Assembly (NCBI GenBank): GCA_013397435.1
Contig: VZRG01000268.1
Coordinates: 617,721-681,720 of the forward strand
DNA: 64,000 nt
Source: Erythrocercus mccallii
Taxonomy: Eukaryota > Chordata > Aves > Passeriformes > Dicruridae
Direction: 5' to 3'
This document shows positions 11,620-24,800 of this stretch, piece after piece. The translations under genes and the position numbers were made by a program. The notes below the pieces were generated by a model that was not told where the DNA came from, made no database searches, and saw only the letters and a program-made list of their open reading frames with translations. How positions within the stretch are numbered: position 1 is the stretch's first letter; each line of letters begins with the position of its first letter.

Positions 11620-14600
11620 CTGTGGATTGCAAGTACAGACATCAGGTGACATGTAAAGCAAATCCATGTGGTTTCAACACTAAGTTGCTAACACTACAAT
11701 GCCAGAGTAGCGTTCACATGAGAAAACACACGTTTACACAGACCTGCTAGCTATAACTGACTTGCCAACCTATAGCGTGGACATACCCTGTCATACCTTT
11801 AAATTTGGACTGATGATTTTCCATTTGCTACCTGAAACCATTGTAGATGGACTATGATTTTCCAGAAGCACTTTTCATTCCCTTTCCTTTAGCCAAGCAA
11901 AATGCATGTTAAGATCTTGCAAGGGGAGTTATTTTACTTTCTGCTTATTTTCTCTACTAAAAGCAAAGAAGAACCCCCTTATAATGCTATGTGTTTTATC
12001 TGGATGACTGAAAGAATTGTCTTTAATTTCTGATTTTTGCTTTTGCTGCCATGTCTCTCACTTTTTGATACAAAAATTATGCTCCTTCTTTCAATCCCAT
12101 TGCCCTGCCCAACCCTGCTGAATTTAGCATATTGTGTGAGTGCAGAGCCAATTCTGTAGAGGCACTCAGGACAACCACAGTGAAACTGTGAAGATTTATC
12201 ATGTACAACTGCTCCACAGGAGAAGGCAGTACCAAGGATGAAATCAATCTAGAAAGCCTGCCAGTTGAAGGATACAAAAAGCAGTGCCTCAACAACCTGT
12301 CATCACAGAAACAAAACTGTTTTAACTTTTGCCAGAAAAAGCTAATGAATGGGAATTTACTGCCAAGGCAGGATGTTCTGAAACCACATACTGAACAGGT
12401 CAGTCAGCTAGTATTTTCATGGGATAAGGCCTGACTTTCTTTTCCCTATTTCTCATGACAATGAAGGAAAATGTTTTCACAACATAGAATTTAATTAAAG
12501 CCTTCTCCTGTATACACACTCGCTTTGAGGACAGAAGGCTATTATACAGAAACTCATGTTAAATTAACAAAATGAGCAACTGCATTTCTTAATTTTAAAA
12601 GGCAACTGCCAAAGCTAAAGGCAGAACTGGTCCAGCCTTGTGTATAGTGCAAGCAGTTCTGGTAAGAGGCCTAAGGAGAGAAGACTAAAAACTAGTGTTC
12701 TGCATGAGAGTGGTGCTTCTAATAGTAGCTGACACCATCAACTGCACTACAATTCTAAAAATATGGCACGTTTATAATCCCCTAATCAATGCCTATCCTT
12801 TTTGTTCTTCAACTAGCAGCATAAATGAGTTTGACTGAGGATATGAATTCAATGAAAACATCTCCACTATTTTCTATCCCTTTTTGAGTACTCAACATCC
12901 ATTCAAACGGTAATGGAGAAATATGTGTGCATTTAATCATGTACCATCACGCTAAATAACATTCAGACCTCTGCCTAAGTCCAGCAAAAATACACTGAGT
13001 GGAAAGAACAGCCAGTGTTTCCAGCAATGAGTAACAGGGAATTCTGAGGTTTTTTTGTTCATTCCCTCTCTATACCTGATCATGAAATCAAGGAGATCTT
13101 GTTCACCATATCCACTTTGCCCATACCCACCCTTGTTTGAGCCTGTCCACACTTCCCTTCTTGATAGTTCTAGATTTTAATGGCATTCTCCTTCCTACCA
13201 AAAAGGCATGGGCCATGCCAATTATTTTAGTCATATGTCAAGACCAGTTCGCAGTGGTTCTGGTCAGACAGCATAGAGGTGTTTCTTTCAAGACTTTCAG
13301 CAGGCCTCCTTGGGAAGGTTGCTTTCTTGATTCCTTTCTCTAGAGCGTCTTTCATAATATTCTAACCCATCCTCTCTTCCCTCTTGCAGTGTGTGTCTTA
13401 GATCATGCATGGGATATACCCACGTAATAGAGAGACAAGCTAGGAAACTTTGTTGACAGCAGGAGCAAAAAGCTGTAAGTAAATGTCTGCCTTTACAATT
13501 GTAATATCCAAAATAAATACATTTTATGAGAAGGGTCAGGAGTGAATGTACTGCCAACTTGCACACACCGACAGTGAGACTGCACAAAAAAAAAACCCTT
13601 TCATTTTTTTTTTTTAGAATTCATTCTGTTGGGAAAGCACGATGCTTCCATTAATGGATTTAATCTTGTGTTGTGTGATATTTAAATGAATTACTGTTTT
13701 GACAAGGTACATTTGGCGATAAAGTCAAATCCCAGAACAGTGATTCTTACCACTGTACTCTGACAGGCCCAAGACAATGAAACCCAGCTGAAGAAATGTG
13801 ATTGCAATGTCATATGCTATCTGATTTATTAAATCTGATCCAGACCTAGCCTGTGTCTGGGAAAAAGAGAAATCTCATTCATTGTCCTCAGCACTCTTTT
13901 CTTTTAGAATACCAGACCTGCTAAAGGAAGCAGAAGGAAAGAACTAGCAAAGGAAGGAAAGAATCTCAGCAAAGACAAGGTTTTGGAGGAACTACTCCAG
14001 GGTGTTAAGAGCAATATTCTGAATCAAGTCACAGCATCTCTGACTCAAAGCTTCAGGAAAACAGGCAACAAATAGCACAGTGACCTAAACGAACAAGGTG
14101 ATCTAGCCTTGGGTCCTGAACAGCACTTCTTTGTGAGCACATTTCCATGCTCATGCAACAAACCAGGAACTTAAACCCTGGCGCTACATCCCAGGGAGCG
14201 CTCCCACCACATTAACTGGCTATTCTCAGTCGAAGACTTCTGCTCAGTCTTCCCCAAACATCCTGGTTTGAATGTGAAATTTTCTTGCTGGAAATAATAT
14301 AATTGGAACCAATGTGTTTTCACAAAAGGTATTAATTTCAACAAATCAGTGTCTTCCAGCAAGAAACAATTTGCTGAAAAGTTTTTGACCAGCTCGCCTG
14401 ACAAATTAGCTGACTTTAATATCAGGGAGTATTTCTCAACAATGATTAGGATTAAGTAGTCTTAACTGTTCTGGAGCCCCACTTTGTTACATTCTACACA
14501 AACATACAGATGGGCACACTGAAACCACAGATGTGTGAATACAGTCCTGCTGAAATGTTCATTCCTATCTTGGCCTGCAAGCCTGAATCAAAACTATCCT

Positions 14601-15818
14601 CTGAAAGTTATTGATTTTGCTGTAAATGATTTGTACTTCTGGGAATTAAGAAACACAGGTTGTGATTTATGGCCTTGTGTGTTTTGCAGACTGGTGGTGA
14701 ATGAATGAGGTGTATCTCCAGCTGTTGTTCACTGCTGATAGGCAGCTGTGAAGACTTCTTTGAAAAAGTCTTTTATCCTGAAGCATATTTATCAAACATC
14801 ACCAGGCTTTTTTGCTTCCCAGATGCATAAGAACACTAAAGTGAAGGGCAGGTTGGATGGAGCTTGAGATGGAATCTGACCTGGCATAAAACATGGAGAC
14901 ATTAAAAGGTGGCTTTGGATCAGTTTTCTCAAGTATGACTAGTAGCCCAGTAGGAACTCTTGTTTTACAACACAATCCGCAAGTATAAGTTTATACTTTC
15001 AATAAAATGAGCCTCTCATGCTCAAAAACTAGTATCTCTCCTAGCTTTTCCAAGGTCTGCTCTTCCACGTGTGTGGTCACAACCAACTGTCATGGAGAGG
15101 GCACTAGGGAAGTGAGATCCACTGCTGGCCATATCAAGTTAGATCCAACACTCTTTTCTTCTGATACGGTATTTCTCCTTCCACTTTCTGCCATGCCCAC
15201 ACTTTTGGTTGACGCTAAGTGTCTACTACTGTTTGTAGTTTGCAGGATCCCTTGACTCTGTTTTTCATGCTATTTCAAACACTCTAAAAACTGCTGGAGA
15301 ACCTAACTGTAATAATCTCTTCTTTTTCGTTTTTGTTGCTTTCTACTTCAGTTAAAGAAAAATAACTCTTATAACCTGTAATGCAATTTTATTCTGTGCC
15401 TTATTATCATTTACCATAGGTTCTCAATGAGGCATTCCTGCCTAGTTCACACATCTGTTTTGCTCTGAACTCTGTGCCTGCCAATGTACCACTGCAGTCC
15501 TTTGTCTTGCAAACAGAAATTGCATTTTTGGAGGAGGACAGGGCTGCTTTGATACAGCTCTAGCCCATGGAAGTGTCCTAAAACTGTCAGTCATCCAGCA
15601 GTACTTAAAAGGCCAGGCCATTGGTCAGAAACAATGACAGGAATACATCCTTATTTTATTCACAGCATTCCTCAATTAGTGAAGCAATTTGCTACTGATT
15701 TAAGACATTTCATAAGACTGTTCCTATTAACATGTTTTATAAAGTTTCCAAAATACACCTTCCTTACAGAAGGCATATCTTTAGCAAGAACGCCCACCTG
15801 ATTGCCTGCATTGCCTAC
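11620..15818 (-). other. CD109 intron 29
   Basis: 4.2-kb intron between the CUB and receptor-binding exons. Only short A/T homopolymers were noticed (for example near 13,600); no repeat family recognised. Confidence 0.85.
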
Positions 15819-15884
15819 CTGAAAGACAGCAAATCCCATTCCCTCCGCTGACACTGTAATTGTCATTTCTTGTGCAGGGGGAAT
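15819..15884 (-). CDS. CD109: CD109 exon 29 (CUB, second half)
   Basis: Twenty-two codons, IPPAQEMTITVSAEGMGFAV then FQ. It aligns to human VNISANGFGFAICQ. Acceptor TTTCTTTCAG and donor GTAGGC. Confidence 0.93.
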
Positions 15885-15968
15885 CTGAAAGAAAGATGAG
15901 TAAACCAGTATTTTCAAAGTACTTTCAGTCCGCAGATTTACAAAAGTATTTCTCACTTTTAACAGTAC

Positions 15969-16124
15969 CTCCTTGGTCTGAAGCAGGAAACGGTTTTGAG
16001 CATCAATTGAGAATGTTTCTGGCATCTCCAAAGAAGGGGCTGTCACTGTTATATCCATTTCTGTTTTGCTTGCCGCAGTGAGAGCTGCAAACAGACTCAA
16101 GGCATGTAGAGCCACCACTGTATC
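15969..16124 (-). CDS. CD109: CD109 exon 28 (thioester domain end, CUB return)
   Basis: Fifty-two codons, DTVVALHALSLFAALTAASK to NRFLLQTKE. D-T-V-VAL-AL completes the STQDTVVAL motif, and then the chain returns to the second CUB half. An 84-bp intron follows. Confidence 0.97.
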
Positions 16125-18305
16125 CTGTTGAGAGAAACAAACCCTTCAATACCGAAACAATACCTGACAAGGATATGTGCAATACCTGACAAGCTGAAAG
16201 ACACACCAACCATGGAGAAAGACACAGAGGAAAGTACATGGAGGACAGACACAGAGGAAAGTAACAATATTGCTACTTTCTACATTTATTTAGTGACTAT
16301 GCATTAAGTAGTCAGTACTGTACAGGAGTCTTGATCAGGGTGTCTTGATTATTGACACAAAAGCTACAGGTCTGAAAAATTATTAACACTAATTTTAACA
16401 AAAGGCTGAAATGAATTTTTATCAGAGACTCAGCAACAATTCCAAAGCATTTCAGCCCAGTTTACCCTCTGCATTTGATTCAAAGGTTTGTGCAATTGTT
16501 TAACCACTGCAGAATATACTTACAAACACACTGTCATATATCTATCTAAAATTCCTTTCTTCATCTTTGTGTGTGATTGTAGGCTTAGCTCTCCAGGTTT
16601 TAAACACAAGAGGCAGTGTTTGAATGTTTGGACCAGAATGAGAATTTTAACATCCACTACTTTCTGGGAAGAAATAGAGTAATCAAATATATGTGTCTAA
16701 TCTCAGGGATTTTTACTGTTCATGCAGTTCATTTTGCACCTATTTTTAATCAGCCAGAGAGAAGAAATTGGCCTTTCAGGCTTGGCATACAGATACTTTA
16801 TTTATTATTAGGCCACTTCTAGTAACAAAATTCTAACATAACAGGAATTCACTCACTACAACATGGTGACTGTGCCACACCTTAAGGGGCTAGCAGGAGC
16901 TGACTGTTCAGGCTACCTGATTAAAAAAAAAAAACACCCTCTTTCCCATGCCACATCCTTTTCTGAGATGACCTGCTTCACTGATTTCATAAAAGGCAGA
17001 AAGATCAGCTGTTTAGCAGCTGAAAATGCACAGTAAGCTCTATCATGTATACAGATTATGGTGAATTACAACACCCTAACTTATAAAGCATCACACATGC
17101 AATTTAGTACTTTCCTCCTTATTGTTCAACAATATGTAAAGTTTCTTATGTAATAAACTCATGGAAGGAAACATTCCAAACATTATTTTTTAAAGCAATC
17201 TTAAAAGTTAAATCGAAAACTATGGAGTCAATTCTAGAAATTAAAAAAAGGCATCTAGCAAGACATTGGAGTAATTTTGAAATCAAAACAGTTTAGACTT
17301 TGGAAGAACAAAAGGATTAAATTAATTTCTTAATTTTACCCTCAAGGGTAAAATGATATGTTGCTAGATTTTCAAACTTTCAAGTAAAATAGGTTTCTGG
17401 AGAATAGAGAAAAGCTTTTAAAACTCATTTAGTGCTTCAATCAACCTCTCCAAATAATAAGCAAGAATTAACACATTAGGAAAGCACTAATACCTCAGGG
17501 GAACCAGGCTGATTCTTAAATTGCATTTTACTCAGAACACATTTCTCTCAGATTAGTATCAACCAACATCTGAAAATAATGAAGAATAGCCTGTACACCT
17601 TGGTACCAAGCAGCATGATGAAATGTGACATTTTACTGTGACCAGCATTTGTAGTTAATTTAAAAGCTAGTTTAAACCAATGCAATCCAAAGTACTATCT
17701 AATTTTTTGGATGCCAGCACAGCTTACATGATGTGGCTTCAATAACATGGAAACCTCCTGGAGATAGTGAAGATTTTCCAAATTTCATGGCCCATCAAAA
17801 ATCTATGCAATAATAAGGACAAAGTACATTATCAAGTCAAGACCAACTGCCAACAGAGGGATTAGGTTAGGGCTGTTTTTCTAAAACCTACTCCCTTTAG
17901 TTAAAGGCTAAGTTAATAGCTTTTCAGGAGGCTGAGGACCCACATATGGTAAGAATAAAGAGAGACTTCTCTCCTTGGAAAGAAAGTAAGCATAGATATT
18001 CTTCACACTTATTTCGAAAATATGTTTAATTGCTTTTCCATGGGCACTACTATTTCTTCTTAATTTGTTATTAGTACATTATATAAAGAAGGTCTTCCTC
18101 TAATTCTCTTTTTTATTAGACTTCCAAAAATTCAGAAACTGGCAGTTCAGGAGTAGGATGACAATAATGCAAGCTTGTACATAACCAAGGCTGTTACAGC
18201 AAAACAAAACTCAGTAATTATTATGTAAAAATGGTCCTCTTTAAATATTAAATATATACTGCTTGTTTAGAAAGTATAGCAAAATCCCTTAAGACAAGAT
18301 ATTAC
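16125..18305 (-). other. CD109 intron 27-28 side: intron 27
   Basis: 2.2-kb intron. Close to exon 28 it has two sets of short direct repeats: AATACCTGACAAG at 16,159 and 16,181, and GACACAGAGGAAAGTA at 16,221 and 16,248. Otherwise nothing recognised. Confidence 0.8.
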
Positions 18306-18496
18306 CTGAGTAGATGAAAATCCCCCCAGGTGATTTCTTTGATGACTTAACCACTTCATAATAGGGATTCCCTCAGCTAATCTGTCTTGATGAAAGTGAG
18401 AGAGCAGAGCATATGCTGCAAGTTCAATATCAATGGACCGTGGCTGCCATGAGTCAGAAATTTCAGAAGCAGGTGTTACCCAAAAACGAAACTCTC
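18306..18496 (-). CDS. CD109: CD109 exon 27 (thioester domain)
   Basis: One hundred ninety-one nt, EFRFWVTPASEISDSWQPRS to NHLGGFSSTQ. SWQPRSIDIELAAYALL and GIPIMKWLS-QRN-LGGF-STQ are signature thioester-domain sequences. Confidence 0.98.
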
Positions 18497-19583
18497 CTGC
18501 AAAAGGAACCAATAAAACATCAGATTCACAGACTGAAGTCTTTGGATTTCTGGGAAAGTCTTAGGGGAAACCTCTTCACTGGCACTTACACATGGGCTCT
18601 AGCAAGGATCTATGACTTGTCTTAATGTTTAGGCATGTGTTCCATAAAGAACTGACTTAAATACTTCCTCAGCAATGTTTGCATCTAGATACAAAAAAGG
18701 CTGGAGTCCAAATAGTCACTCAACTGATTTCAGTGAACTTGACATTGATCCTTTCCTTGTCAGCCTGATGTGCTCACCTAAAGGCCCTTCTGAAAAGGCC
18801 ACCTTGTTCCAGTGCTCCTTTCTCTCAGGACCAGAGAAGGCACCTCAGGCAGCACAGCTGCTCAATAGACTCATTCCTGAGTGAAGCCTTCCCCAGAAAA
18901 TGACTTCTCTTCCCAGAGTGACTGTCCAAAAGGCCTAACTCAGTAAACATAGACAGACACTCAAAAGGCTCCATTGCTAGGCTACAAAACAAATTCCTTT
19001 GGATTTTTCAAGACAACAGTTACTATTTTGAGCCAAAAGCTTCCATTTCTTATACTCCATATGGTCTGTTCTTCCCCCAAATTAGGAAAAAGCATTCAGC
19101 TGAATTTGAAAGAGGTTAAATATACTGAAATGATAGATCGCCAGAGAAAGTGCAACAGGCCTCTGTATTGCCTGACAGAAAGTCCAATATTCACCTCTTG
19201 TTTCCAATAGTCATTGCTTCCCAATACCCTCCTGATCTCTCCAAACTACATTGGAATTGTTAACTTCATCCATCTTTCTTTAAGTAGGCTGATCGTAGGA
19301 GTGTGCATAATAAAACAGGAAAACTGACAAGTCATGTCCTTCAATAGCATCACAGTACTCCTATCAGGAACACAGTAACTGAGACTGAAAGCCCAAGCCT
19401 TGTGAATCGTCTCTCCTTTATGGACATTTCTCATTAAGGCTGTCTTGGAATTTCTTAGCTAATTCTCTATAGCATACACTGAACAGATTTGAATTCTGAA
19501 CACACAGCTGTAGGTATATAATAAACATTTTTATATTTGACAAAAATCTATCTGTGCAACTGTGTAAGGTACTTATGCAGTAC

Positions 19584-19749
19584 CTTGGCGTTCTGCTCTC
19601 TGGTTCAGCATATTCAGTGCTTCCTTTGCTCTTGTACTTTTTGCCCAGGACAATGCATATGTCACAAGTGCCAATGTGTAATTATCTGAAATGCCTTCTT
19701 CTAATTTATCTTCTAGAAAGTTTGTAGCAGTCTTGATGGCATAAGCATG
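19584..19749 (-). CDS. CD109: CD109 exon 26 (thioester domain)
   Basis: Fifty-five codons plus one base, HAYAIKTATNFLEDKLEEGI to NQRAERQ. ISDNYTLALVTYALS (with an NYT sequon) and KEALNML are conserved helices of the toroid. Confidence 0.97.
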
Positions 19750-20278
19750 CTGGAAATGAAGATATTGAAGAATGTACAGTGAATAAAATATATCTTGGAA
19801 TAGTAAAATGTAAAAGAAAAATTTGTACTGAACCAGAAAAAATTACTAGCCCCAAACCATAGCCAAGAAAGAATGAAAATCTCTTTCAGAATCACAGATA
19901 AATCTCAAAGACAAGCCTTTTGATCTGGCACTGTCTTTATGAAAATGAGTCATTTCAATTAAATAAATTGGAATGGCTTAACATCTTTAAGACTAGTTCT
20001 CCCCAAGAAATTTCTTTGCAAGTTCTTTCTTGGACTAAAGTCATGACAATATTCTTGCTAACAGAAACTGCCTTTAGATTTTGCAAATATAAAACTGAAG
20101 GCCTTAACACAGTTTTGCATTGCTTTGAATAGGTAAGGGTTGTTTAACAGAATGAGGTCAAATTTTGCCTGTGTTCAAATATCCCTCTATTTCTATTAAC
20201 TACCAAGTGTTTGCCAGGTACTATGAAAATTTATGAAGAATTCTTGTAACTATGAATCACATTTCTGAATTCCAATAC

Positions 20279-20507
20279 CTGTTTATCTGGGAACCCTAGG
20301 AGGGATGACATGATGTAAGCTGTGAGGGTAATTGGATTATTGGTGCCTCCTTGAAGATCACTCTGTAACACTCTTCCAGGCTCCTGGAACTCTCCATTTA
20401 ATTTCTGATGACGGACAATCCATTTAGCTGTATCCAAGAGTACATCTTCATCAATATCTATGAACGGACGAGCTTGAAGGAAACATCTCAATACAAAAGC
20501 TGATAAC
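20279..20507 (-). CDS. CD109: CD109 exon 25 (thioester domain, reactivity motif)
   Basis: Two hundred twenty-nine nt encoding LSAFVLRCFLQARPFIDIDE to LLGFPDKQ. The stretch GEFQEPGRVLQSDLQGG corresponds to the segment which in C3 and C4B carries a His controlling thioester chemistry. Here the position is Gln. LTAYIMSSLLG matches the next helix. Confidence 0.97.
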
Positions 20508-21778
20508 CTTGGGGAAAAGGTTCATCAAGTAAGTCAAAATTAGCCATGCATTACAGCTTCCTCTGTTTCAGATGATACAAGAATACTGTAAAGCATCAAG
20601 TGTTCTACGCACCCCTTCCAAGCAGAACAAAATGCATGCCTCACCCAGATAAGCAAGTAGATTAAACTTAATCCAACAAAAAATGAAGATATGTCCTTGT
20701 TCCTGAAGATCACCCCTTCTGCAGCTGCTGTTTCAAAAATTAATACAGACTATAGACTCTGAGTCTGCCAGCATATGTATATCTTTTCTCAAACACTGCT
20801 CTGCTCTCCTGCCTTCTGGTGCTAGACAGAAGTTTTAGTTTACAAAGTAATGCAGTTATGAGTGTGATGTTAATTACCACCACCATCCCTGTTGCTTCCC
20901 TTGAAACAACCTTTGTTATTTTATTATTAATCCCACATTATCCCTCAACTCCCTTCTTTCCAAAGGTGCATTCATCTAACTTGTCACTGCACTATTTAAG
21001 TACTAGAGTTGCCAGTACAGGTAAATAATCTTCATCTTCCAATCCATCAACACTGAGCCAAAGATAAATCCTCCTGATGTCAATGAAAGATGCCCACTGA
21101 CTCCAGAAGAAAGTCTCATTCAGTGGCACAGTAAGAGGGACAGAAGTATGTACTGACATATGTAAGTACATCTAAACTGAACAAGGGTTAGCAGAACAAA
21201 GTCTCTCCATTATCTATCTGGCTTCCATGACTATGCTCTACGCTTGCTGGAGTGAAACTCAGCACTGAAAAGACTTTTTCAGCTGTGTTTACAGTCTCAA
21301 TAAAAGGAAGTGTGACAGATGGAAGTAGAACAGATTTTTACCACCAGTAACTCTGTTCATCCCCTACAATACATCTGTCTTCAGCTTCCAGTAGGGAGAT
21401 AACTGATAATCTGATTGAAGCAGTGATGATCACATAGCCCTTAAATGGTTTCAGTCAAATGCAAGAATAACTAATTTGTTATTCCTCATTCCTTTGAGGA
21501 AAGCAACAGAAAAAAAACTTTCAGACTAAACTACTGCCCTGGTTAAAATTCATCATTCCTTTTTTTTTTTTCAAAGTTAGAAAGCCTTGCCCTAATAATG
21601 CCTTTGACAATATGTTATCCGGGAAGAAAGGCCTTAGAGTTGGCCTAAACACCTAATGAAAACCAGGCAGAAGGCTAATACAGCTGGAAACTTGTACCAG
21701 CTTCACAAAAACTTTTCAGATGCAGGGAAAATAACTAAAATACTGAAGTTCCACAATGATTCTGGCAGAACTACTCAC

Positions 21779-21860
21779 CATGTGCTCCCAGAGGGATCTT
21801 CATTTCCAAAGGCACTAAAAGAGCCATCATCCCTCTGGAAAAGCAGCTCTCTTTGGTAGC
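21779..21860 (-). CDS. CD109: CD109 exon 24 (thioester domain)
   Basis: Eighty-two nt encoding GYQRELLFQRDDGSFSAFGN and EDPSGSTW. This is the alpha-helical toroid of the thioester domain. GYQREL, DGSFSAFG and GSTW are strongly conserved in A2M-family proteins. Confidence 0.97.
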
Positions 21861-24800
21861 CTGAAGTGGAAAAGTAGAGACAGGTATTGAATACTTTCCT
21901 CTCATGCAGGTTCCAGCACAAACTGGAACTGAAACTGCTGATATGAAGGCACTTTCTAAGGTTGAGAAGGGCACAACTTAAACTAGTATTTCTTAAAAAA
22001 ACCTCCCAAATATGCAGGAACACACAAAACCATGTAGAAAATGGTGAGGAAGTGGCCAGCAATAACATGAAGGATCCATCTACAAAAGGAGAACCAGAAA
22101 CTCCTGTGGCTGCTCATCAGCCACACTAACAGTGCAGAGATGTGTTCCCACACACCCAGGGGTTCCAGGTGCAGAGCAGTGAGAGCAGAGCAGACATGCA
22201 GTTCATTGCTTCATCATTTTGTGTACCTACAGAAGTGTTCTATCTTTACAGCAGAAGGAAGGACAAGCTAAAATTGTTTTCCAACTGGAAACGCAAGGCT
22301 ACAAATACTGCTGGAAAAACAGGCCTCCTCTTCAGGTGGCTTTTGTGAAATCAGTAGGCCTGCTATCAGAAAAAGTAAGCTGGAAGAGATTGTTCTGAAA
22401 TGAGTGAAAGTTTTCAAAATACTTGAAATCCTGAGAAGAACCATTTAAAATGTTATCCTAAGATTCTTTCAATATCCTGAACAAGTGCAGCTATCTCCTG
22501 ACTGCAGGGCATCCATAATAAAAGGACCTCAAAGGCTCACTGGTTACTCACAACCACCAGCAGCATTCTCACTCATAGATGACTTCTGTACAGGACCAGT
22601 GTTCATTCATGTTAGAAATGAAGAGCTTCCTATGATATGCTATTCAGTGTAGTTTCTGGTATTTAAAGCCTTTCTTCCCCTACATTTTGCCTGCCATTTG
22701 TGAATCCAGAATAGTAATAACATCTACTTATAGCATTTCATACCACATCTTTTCCTTTCCTCCACTTTGTCTTTTCCCTTGGTTTGACTATTTTAGCTAT
22801 TATAATTAAGAAAGTATACTCATTAATCAAAGACCTGATAGATACAGACACAATACTGAATCAGGCAGAAAGAAAACTCTCAGGCAACCATCAGTAGGTC
22901 AAACACAAATGAATTTACAAATACGTCCCTTGAGGTCTATCCAGCTACAGCTGTAACTACAACCCTGAAAAATGTTCCTTGCTTTCACTGATAAAGGATT
23001 AATCACCCACTTCCATACCATCCTGACTGTAGATACACAGTGAGTGAACCATACCCCTAATTACTGAGGAACAAATGGCCTGGTCCCTCAATCAAAGTGC
23101 CAGTATAAGACAAATTCCTAGTCATGGTCTGTCTGTAATAGAAGAGAATCAGAAAAAAAGCAGTGCTACACTTTATCTGGGTACCTTCCCATGTAACCCC
23201 AGTAGCAACAAATTTAGTTTTGGGGTCTTCTTTAGAAGAATTTGCAATCAAAATTTTTGCTTTAATACAGAAGGTTTGTTATGTATTTAGCATGACAGTG
23301 GCTAATTACATCACTGGTGATTCTTTCAGATACAGACATACCTGTCACCTCAGTTAATGATACTCTTAAACGGAAGGGAAAAAAGAAGGAATAAGTGGTA
23401 TTTCTCCTCAAGTAAAGCAAAAGTCACTGTCAAAGTTTAAGCCTCCAAATAATGTTCTCTGAGGAGCACAACTATATGTATATATATAAATAGTCTGCTT
23501 CCTCTTCAAAAGTATCTAACTACAAGGCCTGAAAATAAGGTCTCCTACTTCTCTGCAGAACTGTAAATATACAGCAGTACTATAATCATCATCCTGGTGG
23601 TAGTGTAAAAGCACTAGACCACAACTTTCAGCCTGCTTAACAAAGACTGCTGAGCAGCCCTTACAGAGACACAAATTCATCTCAGAATGTAAGCTTGGGA
23701 GGGATCAAAAAGATGAGCAGAACCAGTGGGAGAGAGATCACTCAGCTATTTCCTACATTCTGTTTGCTCTCATCTCTGTGCCAGCCCTGCTGCAGTCACG
23801 CAAAAGTCTCCCAAGACAAGCATATCTAACATGGGAACGCCTGCAGGAACACTGGAGTGGGAGACCTGGAGACTGCAAAGCATCGCGATCCATCCAACCG
23901 ACACTCAATCACACGTGAAAAATGAGACTTCAGACGTCAACACATGAAAGTGGAAAGGCAAGGAAAAGAAGGATCCTATTATGAAGATGGCCACTTCTGT
24001 TCTCAGAGGGTTGGCTGGAGCACAAGAGATGTAGGAGGCTCGCTGAAAAAAGCTTGCAAGGCTGAAAGAGGAATGTATCAGGATGGAAAGGACTTCAGGA
24101 AGATGTGAAAGACTAAAGGATCTCAAGTTTTATACAGCTTGGAAATTCTGCTCAAAATCTTTACCTCTTTGGATCTAACAACAAAGCTTTCAGACCAATC
24201 AGGTTTTTTTCATTTCAGAAAAAGTGATTTAATGATGGGATTTGTCATTACCACAATTAAGAAACGTGCTTAAAAGGCAACTTTTCTTTGGCTTTGCCTC
24301 TGCTCCAAGTAAATAGAACTGCTAAAACAAAGATCATATAGCTGTTTCTGCTAGCTATATGATCCCCTCTTCTCACAAGCATTTAGCCACAAATTACTTC
24401 TATTTACTTCAGATTCTGATGTTACTTTTTAAAATACTTGGTGAATTATGACATGTGAAAGTCTGTTTTAAATTAAACCTCACAACAATCCTTTCAAAAA
24501 CTGAGCCTATAAAAATTACATCATACACTGAAGATAAATTTCAACTTGAAGATTACACTTGAAAAAATAATCAGTGCAACAACAGAAAACAATTATTAAA
24601 ATAAAGCAAAAAAACCCAGACTATTTTTTAGATTGTGGTTCTTTTCTCCATTAAGGTTACAAATATTTCAACATACTTACTGTTTTGGCACCTACAGTGC
24701 TAAAAACATATACCTCAATTCAAAGAAGTTAAGAACACAATAAAATCTGTATGTAAGTGACATTTAAACCTGTAGTTTTCATTTGCTTTGAAATAACTTA

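Noticed and set aside
23057..23251. Minus-strand frame containing FVATGVTWEG, similar to a short MG6 motif
   Set aside because: The real exon for that region is at 30,901-31,018; this one lies in intron 23, out of order and without splice sites.
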